Source: Providencia stuartii (GTDB lineage: Bacteria > Pseudomonadota > Gammaproteobacteria > Enterobacterales > Enterobacteriaceae). Taken from it: DNA of 64,000 nucleotides. The stretch spans positions 372,001 through 436,000 of the forward strand of contig UGUC01000002.1 of the NCBI GenBank assembly GCA_900455155.1, read 5' to 3'. Each line of letters starts with the position of its first letter. The stretch's first letter is position 1. The notes beneath the pieces are model-generated. The model ran no database searches and was not told where the DNA came from. It was given only the letters and a program-made list of their open reading frames with translations. Below, in pieces: positions 1-8,948 of this stretch. The translations under genes were made by a program, and so were the position numbers.

Positions 1-1332
1 CTGGCGCGTGAATATGCCACAACCAAACCGGCGGTGCTGATGCAGGGCTGGGGACCACAGCGTCATATCTGCGGTGAACGCAGTGCGCGCGGTGCAACGC
101 TGCTGGCAACCATCACTGGTAATGTCGGCGTGTGCGGCGGCTGGGCGGCAGGTTACGGCATGGCACTGAATCCGGAACTGCGCAAAACCATCGCCGGACC
201 AAAGCTGTTTGATAACCCAGTAAAAGCCAAAATCAACATCACCAACTGGGTGCAGGCGTGTGAGGACAAAAATCTGGTCACGCCGGATAACGGACTGAAA
301 AATGCAGACAAACTCGACACCGAAATCAAAATGATTTTCTCAATGGCGGGTAACTATTTGACCAACCAAAATACCGATATTCTCCATGCCGCAAAAGTGC
401 TGGAGGATGAATCGAAAGTCGAATTTATTGTCTGTAGCGATCTCTATCTTACCCCGAGTGCGAAATATGCGGATTTGCTACTGCCGGAAACCAGTTTTTT
501 GGAACGCTGGAATATCGGCGGCACTTGGAGTTACGGCGATTACCTGATCCTATCTGAAAAAGCAATTGAACCGGAATTTGAACGTCGTACCGATTACGAC
601 TGGCTGTGCGACGTGGCGGAAAAACTGGGGGTTCGTGATGCATTCACCGAAGGGCATGAGACAGATCGTGACTGGATAGAATTCCTCGTCAATGATGCAG
701 CACAAAAGCGCCCAGAAGATAATATTCCGACGTTTGATGAGCTGCTGATAAAACGCCGTCATTTATTAACTCATCGTCCGCATACCCAAAATGTGGCTTT
801 TGAAAAAAATATTCAGGATTTTGAGAACAACCCGTTCCCGACTCCGTCCGGCAAAATCGAGATTTTCTCCAAACGCCTGTATGACATGCACAATCCGGAC
901 ATTCCCGCACTATCTCATTATGTTCCAGCCATCGAAGGACCGGAAGATAGCCTTACCGCGAAATACCCGTTACAGCTGATCACTTGGAAAAGCCGCAACC
1001 GCGCGAACTCCACGCAGTTCGCTAACCCGTGGTTGCAAGAAGTGCAACGGCAGGAGCTGTGGATCAATCCATTCGATGCGGCGGATCGCGGTATCAGTGA
1101 CGGTGAAAAAGTGAAAGTACATAACGATCGCGGTATCACCATGATCCCAGTAAAAATCACACAGCGCATTATGCCGGGTGTGGTTGCATTACAAGCCGGA
1201 GCTTGGTGGCTGCCGGACAACAATGGCATTGATCAGGGCGGATGTGCCAACGTGCTCACCTCGTCACGCCGTACCGCGCTCGCCCACGGCAATGCGCACC
1301 AAACATTATTGGTTGAGGTGGAAAAAGCATGA
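1..1332 (+). CDS. dmsA: Dimethyl sulfoxide reductase-type molybdopterin subunit DmsA, C-terminal part
   Basis: The reading frame is open from base 1, so the 5' end lies outside the window and about 443 C-terminal residues are present. It is the catalytic molybdopterin-guanine-dinucleotide subunit of an anaerobic S/N-oxide reductase. The visible part includes the end of the catalytic core and the molydopterin-binding C-terminal domain (around TWKSRNRANSTQFANPW and the final GGCANVLTSSRRT). Its TGA overlaps the dmsB ATG (ATGA), and dmsB, dmsC and dmsD follow, which identifies the DmsABC type. It could equally be the YnfE/YnfF paralogue type. Codons are GC-richer than in most of the window, which may point to transfer. 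Twin-arginine signal and N-terminal cluster motif cannot be assessed. Confidence 0.88.
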   Translation: MAREYATTKPAVLMQGWGPQRHICGERSARGATLLATITGNVGVCGGWAAGYGMALNPELRKTIAGPKLFDNPVKAKINITNWVQACEDKNLVTPDNGLKNADKLDTEIKMIFSMAGNYLTNQNTDILHAAKVLEDESKVEFIVCSDLYLTPSAKYADLLLPETSFLERWNIGGTWSYGDYLILSEKAIEPEFERRTDYDWLCDVAEKLGVRDAFTEGHETDRDWIEFLVNDAAQKRPEDNIPTFDELLIKRRHLLTHRPHTQNVAFEKNIQDFENNPFPTPSGKIEIFSKRLYDMHNPDIPALSHYVPAIEGPEDSLTAKYPLQLITWKSRNRANSTQFANPWLQEVQRQELWINPFDAADRGISDGEKVKVHNDRGITMIPVKITQRIMPGVVALQAGAWWLPDNNGIDQGGCANVLTSSRRTALAHGNAHQTLLVEVEKA

Positions 1333-1970
1333 GCAAATTCATCGTTTATCCGGCAGTCAGCAGCAAACAGTTAGGTTTTTATATTGACTCCGCCCGCTGC
1401 TCCGGTTGTAAAGCGTGTCAGGTAGCGTGCAAGGACAAAAATAATCTTGATGTCGGCCGCCGCTTCCGTCGGGTGTATGAAATGACCGGCGGCGGGTATA
1501 GCCGCAATCAAAACGGCGCACTGATTAATAACGTGTTCGCCTATACGCTTTCTATTTCCTGTAATCACTGTAAAGACCCGATCTGTGTGCGCAACTGTCC
1601 GACAACTGCGATGCATAAACGCGAAGGGGATGGCATTGTGATGGTCAATACTGATAAATGTGTTGGCTGTGGTGCCTGTGCGTGGTCGTGTCCGTACGGC
1701 GCGCCGCAGATGAATCCGGAAACAAAGCAGATGTCGAAATGCGATTTTTGTATCGATCTTCAACAAAAAGGTGAACAGCCGGTATGCGTTAGCACCTGTC
1801 CACTCGGGGCGATTCAGTTCGGCCCAATAGACGAACTGAGGGCGAAATACGGCGACCTTGATTACGTGACTGGGCTACCAGATCCGTCAATAACTCATCC
1901 GAATCTGGTGATTAACCCGCACTGGGGCGCGAACTTTGATGATATGAACAGTGAGAGAAAAGAAAAATGA
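1329..1970 (+). CDS. dmsB: DMSO reductase iron-sulfur subunit DmsB
   Basis: A 213-residue electron-transfer subunit carrying four [4Fe-4S] cluster motifs: CSGCKACQVAC near residue 24, CNHCKDPICVRNCP, CVGCGACAWSCP, and CDFC followed by CVSTCP. In the DmsABC complex it passes electrons from the membrane subunit to the molybdopterin subunit. Length is close to the roughly 205 residues of E. coli DmsB. The start overlaps the dmsA stop by 4 bases and its own stop overlaps the dmsC start by 4 bases, so the three subunits are translationally coupled. Confidence 0.93.
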   Translation: MSKFIVYPAVSSKQLGFYIDSARCSGCKACQVACKDKNNLDVGRRFRRVYEMTGGGYSRNQNGALINNVFAYTLSISCNHCKDPICVRNCPTTAMHKREGDGIVMVNTDKCVGCGACAWSCPYGAPQMNPETKQMSKCDFCIDLQQKGEQPVCVSTCPLGAIQFGPIDELRAKYGDLDYVTGLPDPSITHPNLVINPHWGANFDDMNSERKEK

Positions 1971-2869
1971 ATGAGTGGTCACTTTTAATTTTCACTTACA
2001 TGATGAATGCGGCGGTGGGGCTGTGCGTTGTGAGTGGGGTATTTGCCATGCATTTCAGCCATCGCCTCCCGACAGACAGCTTTAAGCGTTTTATGATGCT
2101 GACGATTTTTATTATCTGCGGTATTGCGGGTGTGGGATCTGTTGCATCAATTACTCACCTCGGCGTGCCACTCAATGCGCCGAATGCCATTAATAATGTA
2201 TTCAGTGCTTGGCTTAGCCGTGAAGTAGTGGTTACCGCATCATTTGTTGGCGTATTGGGTATCAGTTTTCTCTGGTTGTGGAAGACGGGCAAATTTTCTT
2301 TTCTGTTATATGGTGGAGCGATGGCGATCGGGCTATTCGATATCTTCTGTATGGCATCGATTTACCGTTATACCTCGATTCTGACTTGGAATGATATCAA
2401 TACCTATCTGATGTTTTACGGTACGACGCTGACACTTGGTGCAGTGCTGTTTATTCTGCTGGTGGTGATAGTTGAGAAAACCGGACACAGAGTTGGGATT
2501 GCACTGCCCGCTGATACATTGTCATTATCACAGCTGTGGCTGTTGTGGGGGATGATGGCGGTAAGCCTAGCTGGTCGTCTGCTGTATCAGCCATTTTATG
2601 AGCATTACCTGACCCTCACACAGTTGACTCATAAATCCATTACATTTCCGCTGTCACCGATTGATGCGTATGACAGTATCGCCGAGCTGCGGATTGGTGT
2701 CCTAGCGGCAGCCACAATTGGTGTGGCACTCTGCTGTATATCTCTTGTTCGAGCGCAGAAAAAAGCACATAACGGCGTACCGGTCTGCGGTGGGTTTATC
2801 ACCGGCGGTTTACTGACTATTGCGGCAGAATTTATGTTGCGTTATGTGTTCTATTATATTCATATCTGA
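1967..2869 (+). CDS. dmsC: DMSO reductase membrane anchor DmsC
   Basis: A 300-residue, very hydrophobic protein with about eight predicted membrane segments, matching the DmsC/NrfD-like anchor that oxidises menaquinol and holds DmsAB to the inner membrane. E. coli DmsC has 287 residues. The start ATG overlaps the dmsB stop (ATGA). Position between dmsB and the dmsD chaperone supports the call more strongly than any single motif, since DmsC proteins are poorly conserved. Confidence 0.88.
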   Translation: MNEWSLLIFTYMMNAAVGLCVVSGVFAMHFSHRLPTDSFKRFMMLTIFIICGIAGVGSVASITHLGVPLNAPNAINNVFSAWLSREVVVTASFVGVLGISFLWLWKTGKFSFLLYGGAMAIGLFDIFCMASIYRYTSILTWNDINTYLMFYGTTLTLGAVLFILLVVIVEKTGHRVGIALPADTLSLSQLWLLWGMMAVSLAGRLLYQPFYEHYLTLTQLTHKSITFPLSPIDAYDSIAELRIGVLAAATIGVALCCISLVRAQKKAHNGVPVCGGFITGGLLTIAAEFMLRYVFYYIHI

Positions 2870-2880
2870 AGGGAGATGTA

Positions 2881-3453
2881 ATGAATAAGACAGCTCACTA
2901 TGCGGCCGCGTTTAATGTACTGGGGATCTGCTATCTGTTCCCGCCGGATGATGACAGCAACCGGATGGCGATGCGTCTGTTTACCCTGCCGGGATTTGCC
3001 CAGCAGTGGCCGTGTGAGGTGGATAGTACACTCTGCATGCAACTGAGCCGCACGGCCGCTGAGGGGGCGGAGGTACTGAAATCGGCATGGCAATCTCTGT
3101 TCGTCGGGCCTGGGACGTTACCGGCGCCACCTTGGGGCTCGGTGTATCTTGATGCGGAAGGATTGTTGCAGGGGGATTCGACTCTTGCGCTGAGCGCTTT
3201 TCTAAAACAGGAGCGGCTAAAACTAAATACCCCGTATCCGGAACCCGCTGATCACATCGGGCTGATTTTATTTCAGGCGGCGGTACTGGCATCTGAAATG
3301 CGAGAGGTGGCGGTTAATACACTGCTCAGTCAGCACCTGATGAGTTGGCTACCGCGTTATTCGCAGCGTCTGGACACGCACGGAAACAGTCCATTTTACT
3401 CCGCACTGACCCGACTGACAGTGACCACCGTGCAATCATTTATAAAAGCATAA
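2881..3453 (+). CDS. dmsD: DmsD/TorD-family redox enzyme maturation chaperone
   Basis: A 190-residue cytoplasmic chaperone of the TorD/DmsD family, which binds the twin-arginine leader of the molybdopterin subunit and keeps it from export until the cofactor is inserted. The family signature is clear in the middle: WQSLFVGPGTLPAPPWGSVYLD, then GDSTLAL, then EPADHIG. Its start lies 11 bases after the dmsC stop with a GGGAG ribosome site just upstream. It is the last gene of the operon and is followed by a terminator-like hairpin. Slightly shorter than E. coli DmsD (204 residues). Confidence 0.85.
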   Translation: MNKTAHYAAAFNVLGICYLFPPDDDSNRMAMRLFTLPGFAQQWPCEVDSTLCMQLSRTAAEGAEVLKSAWQSLFVGPGTLPAPPWGSVYLDAEGLLQGDSTLALSAFLKQERLKLNTPYPEPADHIGLILFQAAVLASEMREVAVNTLLSQHLMSWLPRYSQRLDTHGNSPFYSALTRLTVTTVQSFIKA

Positions 3454-3490
3454 TCTTCACAGTGATTGATTACATCCCCATAATCTGATG

Positions 3491-3516
3491 CGCCTCTTTC
3501 TCTGGGGCGTTTTTTT
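3491..3516 (+). terminator. Rho-independent terminator of the dms operon
   Basis: The arms CGCCTC and GGGGCG (one G-U pair) close a 7-base loop and are followed by seven T. It lies 37 bases after the dmsD stop. Confidence 0.75.
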
Positions 3517-3539
3517 GTGGCAGCACCAAGTGCCTTTCC

Positions 3540-3725
3540 TTAAGGCAAATTACCCGCCCAGACTTCATTAGGGGCTACAAGATTAAAATTTTGATTCAGC
3601 AAATTATCCGCCACGGCATCACTGTGTTTGCGTTTGGTAGCCATTTTATAAACAATACGTTGAGTAACGATGAGACCCAATTGAGCTATTAGCCTTCGAA
3701 CATAAAGATTAACGAGATAGACCAA
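3540..3725 (-). mobile_element. IS3-family transposase (OrfB) remnant
   Basis: On the minus strand an open frame of 61 codons reads like the inside of an IS3-family OrfB just before the integrase core: VRRL..QLGL, then KRKHSDAVADNLLNQNF, then APNEVWAG. The usual continuation DITY is replaced by NLP and a stop. Both ends of the transposase are missing and no terminal repeats were found. The fragment ends against the truncated udk' copy at about 3715, so it sits exactly on the left edge of the decayed duplication. Family assignment is from recalled motifs; the exact IS name is not claimed. Confidence 0.75.
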
Positions 3726-4174
3726 TTGGAAGAGCGGTTAAAAGTCAATTATAACCACGCAAATTTCATGGATCACAGCTTGCGGCATCAATACCTCAAA
3801 GCACCCAAAAGCGGTAAATCAGTAGAAATTCTTCAATACGACTATGTCGCTTATACATACAAAGAAACCAGCATTTACTTCAAACCTAACAAAGTTGGTA
3901 TTGAAGGGGCCTTGCTACTGACAGATAAACGTTTATATGAAGAGAGAGATTTTTCGATCTTGTCGGTACTTGTTTGATAAAAGGGATAAAACGGATAAAC
4001 GTACTATAATAAAAGGAATATATTTTTGTTGCGCGATTGAATGATGCAATAGAGCCGTTTCACCTGATGTTTTTGCAGTTTATTGAACCGCCAAAACAGT
4101 ATGCCGATATTACCGTGCTTCGTGATGGTAAAAACCGCGTTAAAAGCGAAAATCGGTAAATTTTGCAAGACTAA
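3715..4174 (+). pseudogene. Truncated and frameshifted uridine kinase copy (udk')
   Basis: The region matches udk from about residue 55 onward ([18 protein letters not shown] against [18 protein letters not shown] in the intact gene). The P-loop half with GASASGKS is missing, so the product could not bind ATP. The frame is lost near 3955, where the equivalent of [13 protein letters not shown] is scrambled and partly deleted. It is recognisable again from about 4065 (equivalent of [14 protein letters not shown]) to the ancestral stop at 4172-4174. A short open frame 3726-3977 is what is left of the middle. Confidence 0.9.
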
Positions 4175-4226
4175 ACAGCGTTAGACTGTTTTGGCATGGA
4201 AAATAATGAAAGGGGGGGATACAATT

Positions 4227-4760
4227 ATGCGTCTTTGTGACCGCGATATTATTCAATTGATGGATGAAGGAAAATTAGTGATTAACCCACGTCCATCTAT
4301 TGAACAGATCAATGGAGCAACTGTGGATGTGCACCTATCATGCGAATATCTCATTTTCCATGGATATACTTCAACTACTATTGACCTGAGTGAGCCGGAT
4401 GATGTTCTTAGTAGGGGAATTAGAGGAGTCATGAGTGATAGAATAGATCTCAAAGCCTATGAGCGTTTTTACCTTTATCCTGGACAATTAGCACTTGCAA
4501 TCACTCTCGAGTCTATTACCCTGCCTGATAATCTGGTGGGGTGGATAGAAGCGCGTTCATCATTATCACGATTGGGGTTAATGGTGCATATTAATCCTCA
4601 ACGACTTGACCCCGGTTGGAGTGGGCACGTTGAGCTAGAGTTTTATAATGCAGGGAGACTTCCATTGATCCTACGTTCTTCGATGGTGTTTGGCACTTTA
4701 AGTTTTGAGCCATTATCTGGTAGTGCAGACCGCCCTTATAATAGCCGACAAGATGCGTAA
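4227..4760 (+). CDS. Diverged second dCTP deaminase-like protein (dcd'), C-terminal tail missing
   Basis: A 177-codon open frame aligns without gaps to the intact Dcd at 6338 and is about two-thirds identical (57 differences counted by eye). Residues equivalent to R110, S111, S112, R115, R126 and catalytic E138 are kept; G109 is Ala and A124 is Pro. It stops at codon 178 where an AAA codon has become TAA, losing the 16-residue tail that closes over the nucleotide in Dcd. A strong GGGGGG ribosome site is kept 9 bases before the ATG. Neighbouring udk' and asmA' are dead. It is either a decaying copy that by chance has no indel, or a Dcd paralogue under different selection; the sequence alone cannot decide. 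Confidence 0.6.
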   Translation: MRLCDRDIIQLMDEGKLVINPRPSIEQINGATVDVHLSCEYLIFHGYTSTTIDLSEPDDVLSRGIRGVMSDRIDLKAYERFYLYPGQLALAITLESITLPDNLVGWIEARSSLSRLGLMVHINPQRLDPGWSGHVELEFYNAGRLPLILRSSMVFGTLSFEPLSGSADRPYNSRQDA

Positions 4761-4913
4761 TATTAAAATCATCAAGGAGTGGTAGGTCGTCGTATCAGTG
4801 AAGATTGATAAGAAAAGTATTGCGGAATTATCTTTATGTTAATTTGAGGTAATTCCGCCTATTGTGCAGAAATTAGTATTGTGTGAGTTTTTGTGGTGCG
4901 TAGCAGATAAAAA

Positions 4914-5372
4914 ATGAAATGATTTCTGACGGCACTGGTCATCTTGCTAGTCGTGATTGTAGTTAGGCCAACAGCGTTGGCATGTCTGGTCGACCCCTAG
5001 TATGATGACAGGACTTGCTTCGAACACCGCTCTTAATGCAAGCCAACCTGTCTTGAGCGTTGAAAATATGCGTCTTGACGTAGAATTGTGGCCTTTGCTT
5101 TCTTATCGCTTATCTCTATCGTTTATCCATTGAACAAATTGTTTTTAAACGATGCCGTCGTTCATCATACGCCAGAAAGTGAAACTCAAATGGATGTTAA
5201 CCCACTGATTGCGCCAATGGGTAACAAACACCAAACTCTATAGAGAAGAGTCAATGGTATTGAAAAAGTTGAAGTATCAAATAGTTTAGCGCTCAGGAAA
5301 ACTCAGAATGATGAGTATAATATTACGTAACATCAACCTTCCCTTAAAAACGATGAGCGAAAAATAACGGAT
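4914..5372 (+). pseudogene. Decayed 5' fragment of asmA (asmA')
   Basis: This matches the first part of the intact asmA at 7043. The start is followed at once by a stop (ATG AAA TGA where the working gene has ATG AAA CGA), and there are several indels, including loss of the block coding for the residues after VNPNDF. Similarity is good for NASQPVLS.ENMRLDVELWPLLS and around the QNDEYN segment and ends at about 5372. It cannot make an AsmA protein. Confidence 0.9.
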
Positions 5373-5642
5373 AATAACTATCTTAGAGGGAGAAGGGCGT
5401 AAAACGTTTTAATTGTGCCTGCTGTAGGTTGATAAATAACGGCATGCCGATAACAGGGATCTAACCGCAATCGAATTCCCCTTTTATGGATATTTCTTCT
5501 TATTATTTAGTGTTTTTTTAGCGAGTTTGCTTTGTGAAGCTGGAACCTCTCGCCATTAACTCCTATAATTCCGGCAACCATAACTTCATCAATATGAAGT
5601 CATGCATTTCATTTCAGATTTATTTAACCAGGTTATCATTTT

Positions 5643-6287
5643 ATGACTGACATAGCGCATCACTGTACCATTGTTGGTATATCAGGAGCTTCTGCATCCG
5701 GAAAAAGCCTTATCGCGAGTACGTTATATCGAGAGTTACGGGAAAAGGTTGGTGATCATAATATCGGTGTTATACCAGAAGACTGCTACTATAAAGATCA
5801 AAGAGATATACCAATGGAAGAGCGGTTAAAAGTCAATTATGACCACCCAAATTCCATGGATCACAGCTTGCTGTATCAACACCTCAAAGCGCTCAAAAGC
5901 GGTAAATCAGTAGAAATTCCTCAATACGACTATGTCGCTCACACACGCAAAGAAACCAGCATTCACTTCAAACCTAAAAAAGTTATTATTATCGAAGGGA
6001 TCTTGCTACTAACAGATAAACGTTTACGTGAAGAGATGGATTTTTCGATCTTTGTCGATACTCCGCTTGATATTTGCTTGATGCGACGGATAAAACGTGA
6101 TGTAAATGAGAGAGGCAGAACGCTGGATTCTGTGATTGAACAATATAATAGAACCGTTCGTCCGATGTTTTTACAGTTTATTGAACCGTCAAAACAGTAT
6201 GCCGATATTATTGTGCCTCGTGGCGGTAAAAACCGCGTTGCCATTGATATCTTAAAAGCGAAAATCGGCGAATTTTGCCAAGACTAA
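5643..6287 (+). CDS. udk: Uridine/cytidine kinase
   Basis: A 214-residue kinase that phosphorylates uridine and cytidine with ATP or GTP in pyrimidine salvage. The P-loop [11 protein letters not shown] is at residues 13-23; [11 protein letters not shown] and the switch region RDVNERGRT follow. Length equals E. coli Udk (213). The start ATG follows an AT-rich leader; the 270 bases between the decayed duplicate and this gene (5373-5642) hold no gene and should contain the promoter. dcd follows 50 bases after the stop, probably in one transcript. Confidence 0.97.
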   Translation: MTDIAHHCTIVGISGASASGKSLIASTLYRELREKVGDHNIGVIPEDCYYKDQRDIPMEERLKVNYDHPNSMDHSLLYQHLKALKSGKSVEIPQYDYVAHTRKETSIHFKPKKVIIIEGILLLTDKRLREEMDFSIFVDTPLDICLMRRIKRDVNERGRTLDSVIEQYNRTVRPMFLQFIEPSKQYADIIVPRGGKNRVAIDILKAKIGEFCQD

Positions 6288-6337
6288 ACAGCATTAGACA
6301 GTCTGGCGATGGAAAATAATGAAAGGGGGATACCATC

Positions 6338-6919
6338 ATGCGTCTTTGTGACCGCGATATTATTCAATGGATGGATGAGGGAAAATTAGTCATTAGCCCA
6401 CGTCCACCTATTGAACGGATCAATGGAGCAACGGCGGATGTGCGCCTAGGAAACCAATTCCGCGTTTTCCGTGGGCATACCGCAGCCTTTATTGACCTAA
6501 GTGGCCCGAAAGATGAAGTTAATGCGGCGCTTGACCGTGTCATGAGTGATGAAATAATTCTCAAAGACAATGAGCCTTTTTTCCTCCATCCAGGGGAATT
6601 AGCACTTGCAGTCACTCTCGAGTCTGTTACCCTGCCTGATAACCTAGTGGGGTGGTTAGATGGGCGTTCATCGTTAGCACGATTGGGGTTAATGGTGCAT
6701 GTTACTGCTCATCGAATCGACCCCGGTTGGTGTGGGCAAATTGTGTTAGAGTTTTATAATTCAGGTAAACTCCCATTGGCCCTGCGCCCTGGAATGGTGA
6801 TTGGCGCTTTAAGTTTTGAGCCATTATCTGGCAGCGCAGATCGTCCTTATAATAGCCGACAAGATGCAAAATATAAAAATCAGCAAGGGGCGGTCGGTAG
6901 TCGTATCAGTGAAGATTGA
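6338..6919 (+). CDS. dcd: dCTP deaminase
   Basis: A 193-residue enzyme converting dCTP to dUTP, the main source of dUMP for thymidylate synthesis in enterobacteria. It has exactly the length of E. coli Dcd and is near-identical in the core: GRSSLAR (R110, S111, R115), [11 protein letters not shown], and VLEFYNSG with catalytic E138. The C-terminal tail KYKNQQGAV is complete, unlike the copy at 4227. A GGGGG ribosome site lies 9 bases before the ATG. asmA follows 123 bases downstream. Confidence 0.98.
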   Translation: MRLCDRDIIQWMDEGKLVISPRPPIERINGATADVRLGNQFRVFRGHTAAFIDLSGPKDEVNAALDRVMSDEIILKDNEPFFLHPGELALAVTLESVTLPDNLVGWLDGRSSLARLGLMVHVTAHRIDPGWCGQIVLEFYNSGKLPLALRPGMVIGALSFEPLSGSADRPYNSRQDAKYKNQQGAVGSRISED

Positions 6920-7042
6920 TAACGAGAAGTATTGCGGAATTATCTTTATGTTTAATTTGAGGTAATTCCGCATATTGTGCAGGGATAGGTGTAGTGTGAG
7001 CCTTTTGTGTGGCGTAGCAGACATAACTTGAGTGAGGGAAGA

Positions 7043-8890
7043 ATGAAACGATTTCTGACGACACTGGTCATCTTGCTAGTCGTGATTGTAGTTGGGCTAA
7101 CAGCGTTGGTCATGTTAGTGAATCCAAACGACTTTAGACAGTATCTTGTGGAGCAAGTCGAGAAAAAGAGCGGCTATCAGCTCGATTTTAAAGGTGATAT
7201 GCGTTGGCATGTTTGGCCGACCCTTAGCATTATTACAGGACCTGTTTCGGTCACCGCACCTAATGCAAGCCAACCTGTCTTGAGCGCTGAAAATATGCGC
7301 CTTGACGTAGAATTGTGGCCTTTGCTTTCTCATCGTTTATCTGTTGAACAAATTGTTTTAGACGGTGCAGTCATTCGTCATACACCAGAAAGCGAAGCTC
7401 AAACTGATGCTAACTCACCGATTGCGCCAGCAGGTAACAAGCAGACACCAAGCTCTACGGAGAAGAGCCAATGGCTATTGGATATTGAAAAAGTTGAAGT
7501 ATCAAATAGTTTAGTGATCTGGAAAACTCAGAATGATGAGTACAACTTACGCAATATCAACCTTTCCTTAAAGAAAAATGATGAGCGAAAAATTACGGCT
7601 AAATTCAGCGGTAATTTAAATAAAAACCAGCAAGAGCTGCGCTTTGATGCGCGAGCAGAGCTTGATCTCTCCCAGCTTTCACATCAAATTAGTGGTCAAT
7701 TAACTCAATTTGATTACACCTTTACAGGTGTTGATTTACCTGAAGGTGGCATAATGGGTCAATTCACCAGTGATTTTGCTTACATTAAAGAGAATGTTGC
7801 GACAGCCAGTTTAAATAATATTGTCATTAAGGCGAATGAAAGTGAATTAACCGGTAAAATCGCAGCACAATTAGGCAATATCCCTGATGTTCGTGTTCAG
7901 TTATCTTCTCATCGCTTAAATTTAGATAAATTACTGGGTACACCGCATACAAATGCAGGCTCCCATAATACGAATGAATCCGATAATCCTGCTCGAGTGG
8001 GGGTTAAACCTGTTATTTCTGGGAAAGAAACCCAAAAATATGATTTATCGAATTTAAAATCCTTTACTGCCAATATTGATCTCAATATCGATAATTTGAT
8101 TTATCGTGGAATGGAGGTAAGCGCAGTAAAACTTGCAGCACAAAATCAAGCGCCTCAATTAGTCATTTCTCAGTTAGAAGGGAAGGCGTTTGGGGGACTA
8201 TTCTCACTGCCTGTGACCATTAATTATGCTGCGATCCCCGCGCAAGTCATGGCGAAGCCTAATATCCAAAATATTAATTTAACGCCGTTATTAAAGGCAT
8301 TTAATATGCCCGAAAAATTGAGCGGTATTGTGACTATCAATGCGGATTTATCGGGGCCTGGTTATGATGATTATGCCGTGAAACATTTATGGCAAGGTCC
8401 TGTGAGTTTCAGTTTACAAAATGCACGCTTAGCGGGCTTAAATATTCCGTTATTGATCCAACAATCTATTTCACGGGTGACCAATAAAATTAATGCGCCG
8501 GTCAATACGGGAAATTATACGGAAGTTGAATTGTTTACCGTTAATGGTCGTTTAAATAAAGGAACCGTCAATATTGCCTCAATGAATGCAACGTCTCCAC
8601 TCATCTCGATTACCGGACAAGGTTGGGCAAATGTACCAGCCGAAACCCTAGATGTGAACTTGGGCGTACAAATCACTAAAGGTTGGGGCGGTGATTCTCG
8701 CTTTATTCAGCAGTTACAAGCGATGACTATTCCACTGCGTATTTATGGTGGATGGAGCAATCTGCAATATCAATTGAATGTCGAAAAATTGCTACGTAAT
8801 GAATTAAAGACACAAGCAAAAGAGGCATTAGGTAACTTTTTGAAGAAGGAAGAACAAAAAGGGCTAAGTGATTTGTTGAACGCGCTCTAA
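7043..8890 (+). CDS. asmA: Outer membrane assembly protein AsmA
   Basis: A 615-residue AsmA-family protein (E. coli 617) with one N-terminal membrane helix (FLTTLVILLVVIVVGLTALVMLV) followed by a large periplasmic domain. The family is thought to help lipid transport between the membranes and affects outer membrane protein assembly. An upstream in-frame start at 7007 exists, but the ATG at 7043 is preceded by GAGGGAAG and gives the family N-terminus MKRFL. The 5' third is also present as the dead copy at 4914. A 15-bp inverted repeat terminates it. Confidence 0.96.
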   Translation: MKRFLTTLVILLVVIVVGLTALVMLVNPNDFRQYLVEQVEKKSGYQLDFKGDMRWHVWPTLSIITGPVSVTAPNASQPVLSAENMRLDVELWPLLSHRLSVEQIVLDGAVIRHTPESEAQTDANSPIAPAGNKQTPSSTEKSQWLLDIEKVEVSNSLVIWKTQNDEYNLRNINLSLKKNDERKITAKFSGNLNKNQQELRFDARAELDLSQLSHQISGQLTQFDYTFTGVDLPEGGIMGQFTSDFAYIKENVATASLNNIVIKANESELTGKIAAQLGNIPDVRVQLSSHRLNLDKLLGTPHTNAGSHNTNESDNPARVGVKPVISGKETQKYDLSNLKSFTANIDLNIDNLIYRGMEVSAVKLAAQNQAPQLVISQLEGKAFGGLFSLPVTINYAAIPAQVMAKPNIQNINLTPLLKAFNMPEKLSGIVTINADLSGPGYDDYAVKHLWQGPVSFSLQNARLAGLNIPLLIQQSISRVTNKINAPVNTGNYTEVELFTVNGRLNKGTVNIASMNATSPLISITGQGWANVPAETLDVNLGVQITKGWGGDSRFIQQLQAMTIPLRIYGGWSNLQYQLNVEKLLRNELKTQAKEALGNFLKKEEQKGLSDLLNAL

Positions 8891-8900
8891 GCTTTTCATG

Positions 8901-8936
8901 AATAAATGGCATCTTCAGAATAAGATGCCATTTATT
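8901..8936. terminator. Bidirectional terminator between asmA and the 8949 gene
   Basis: Perfect 15-base arms (8901-8915 and 8922-8936, AATAAATGGCATCTT and its complement) with a 6-base loop lie between two convergent genes. Confidence 0.85.
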
Positions 8937-8948
8937 TACATAAACTTA

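Larger units (their letters stand above)
3715..5372 (+). repeat. Decayed partial duplicate of the udk-dcd-asmA segment
   Basis: This segment aligns in order and orientation with 5806-7600. It holds udk from about codon 55 to the stop, the udk-dcd spacer, dcd to its last tail codons, the dcd-asmA spacer, and about the first 190 codons of asmA. Long identical blocks remain (for example around the udk 3' end and the spacer before asmA), broken by substitutions and indels. The copy lacks the udk 5' end and most of asmA. An IS3-type remnant abuts its left end. The right-hand copy is complete and is taken as the working one. Confidence 0.9.

Noticed and set aside
1371..1766. 131-codon frame antisense to dmsB
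   Set aside because: Overlaps a clear iron-sulfur subunit gene and has no ribosome site.
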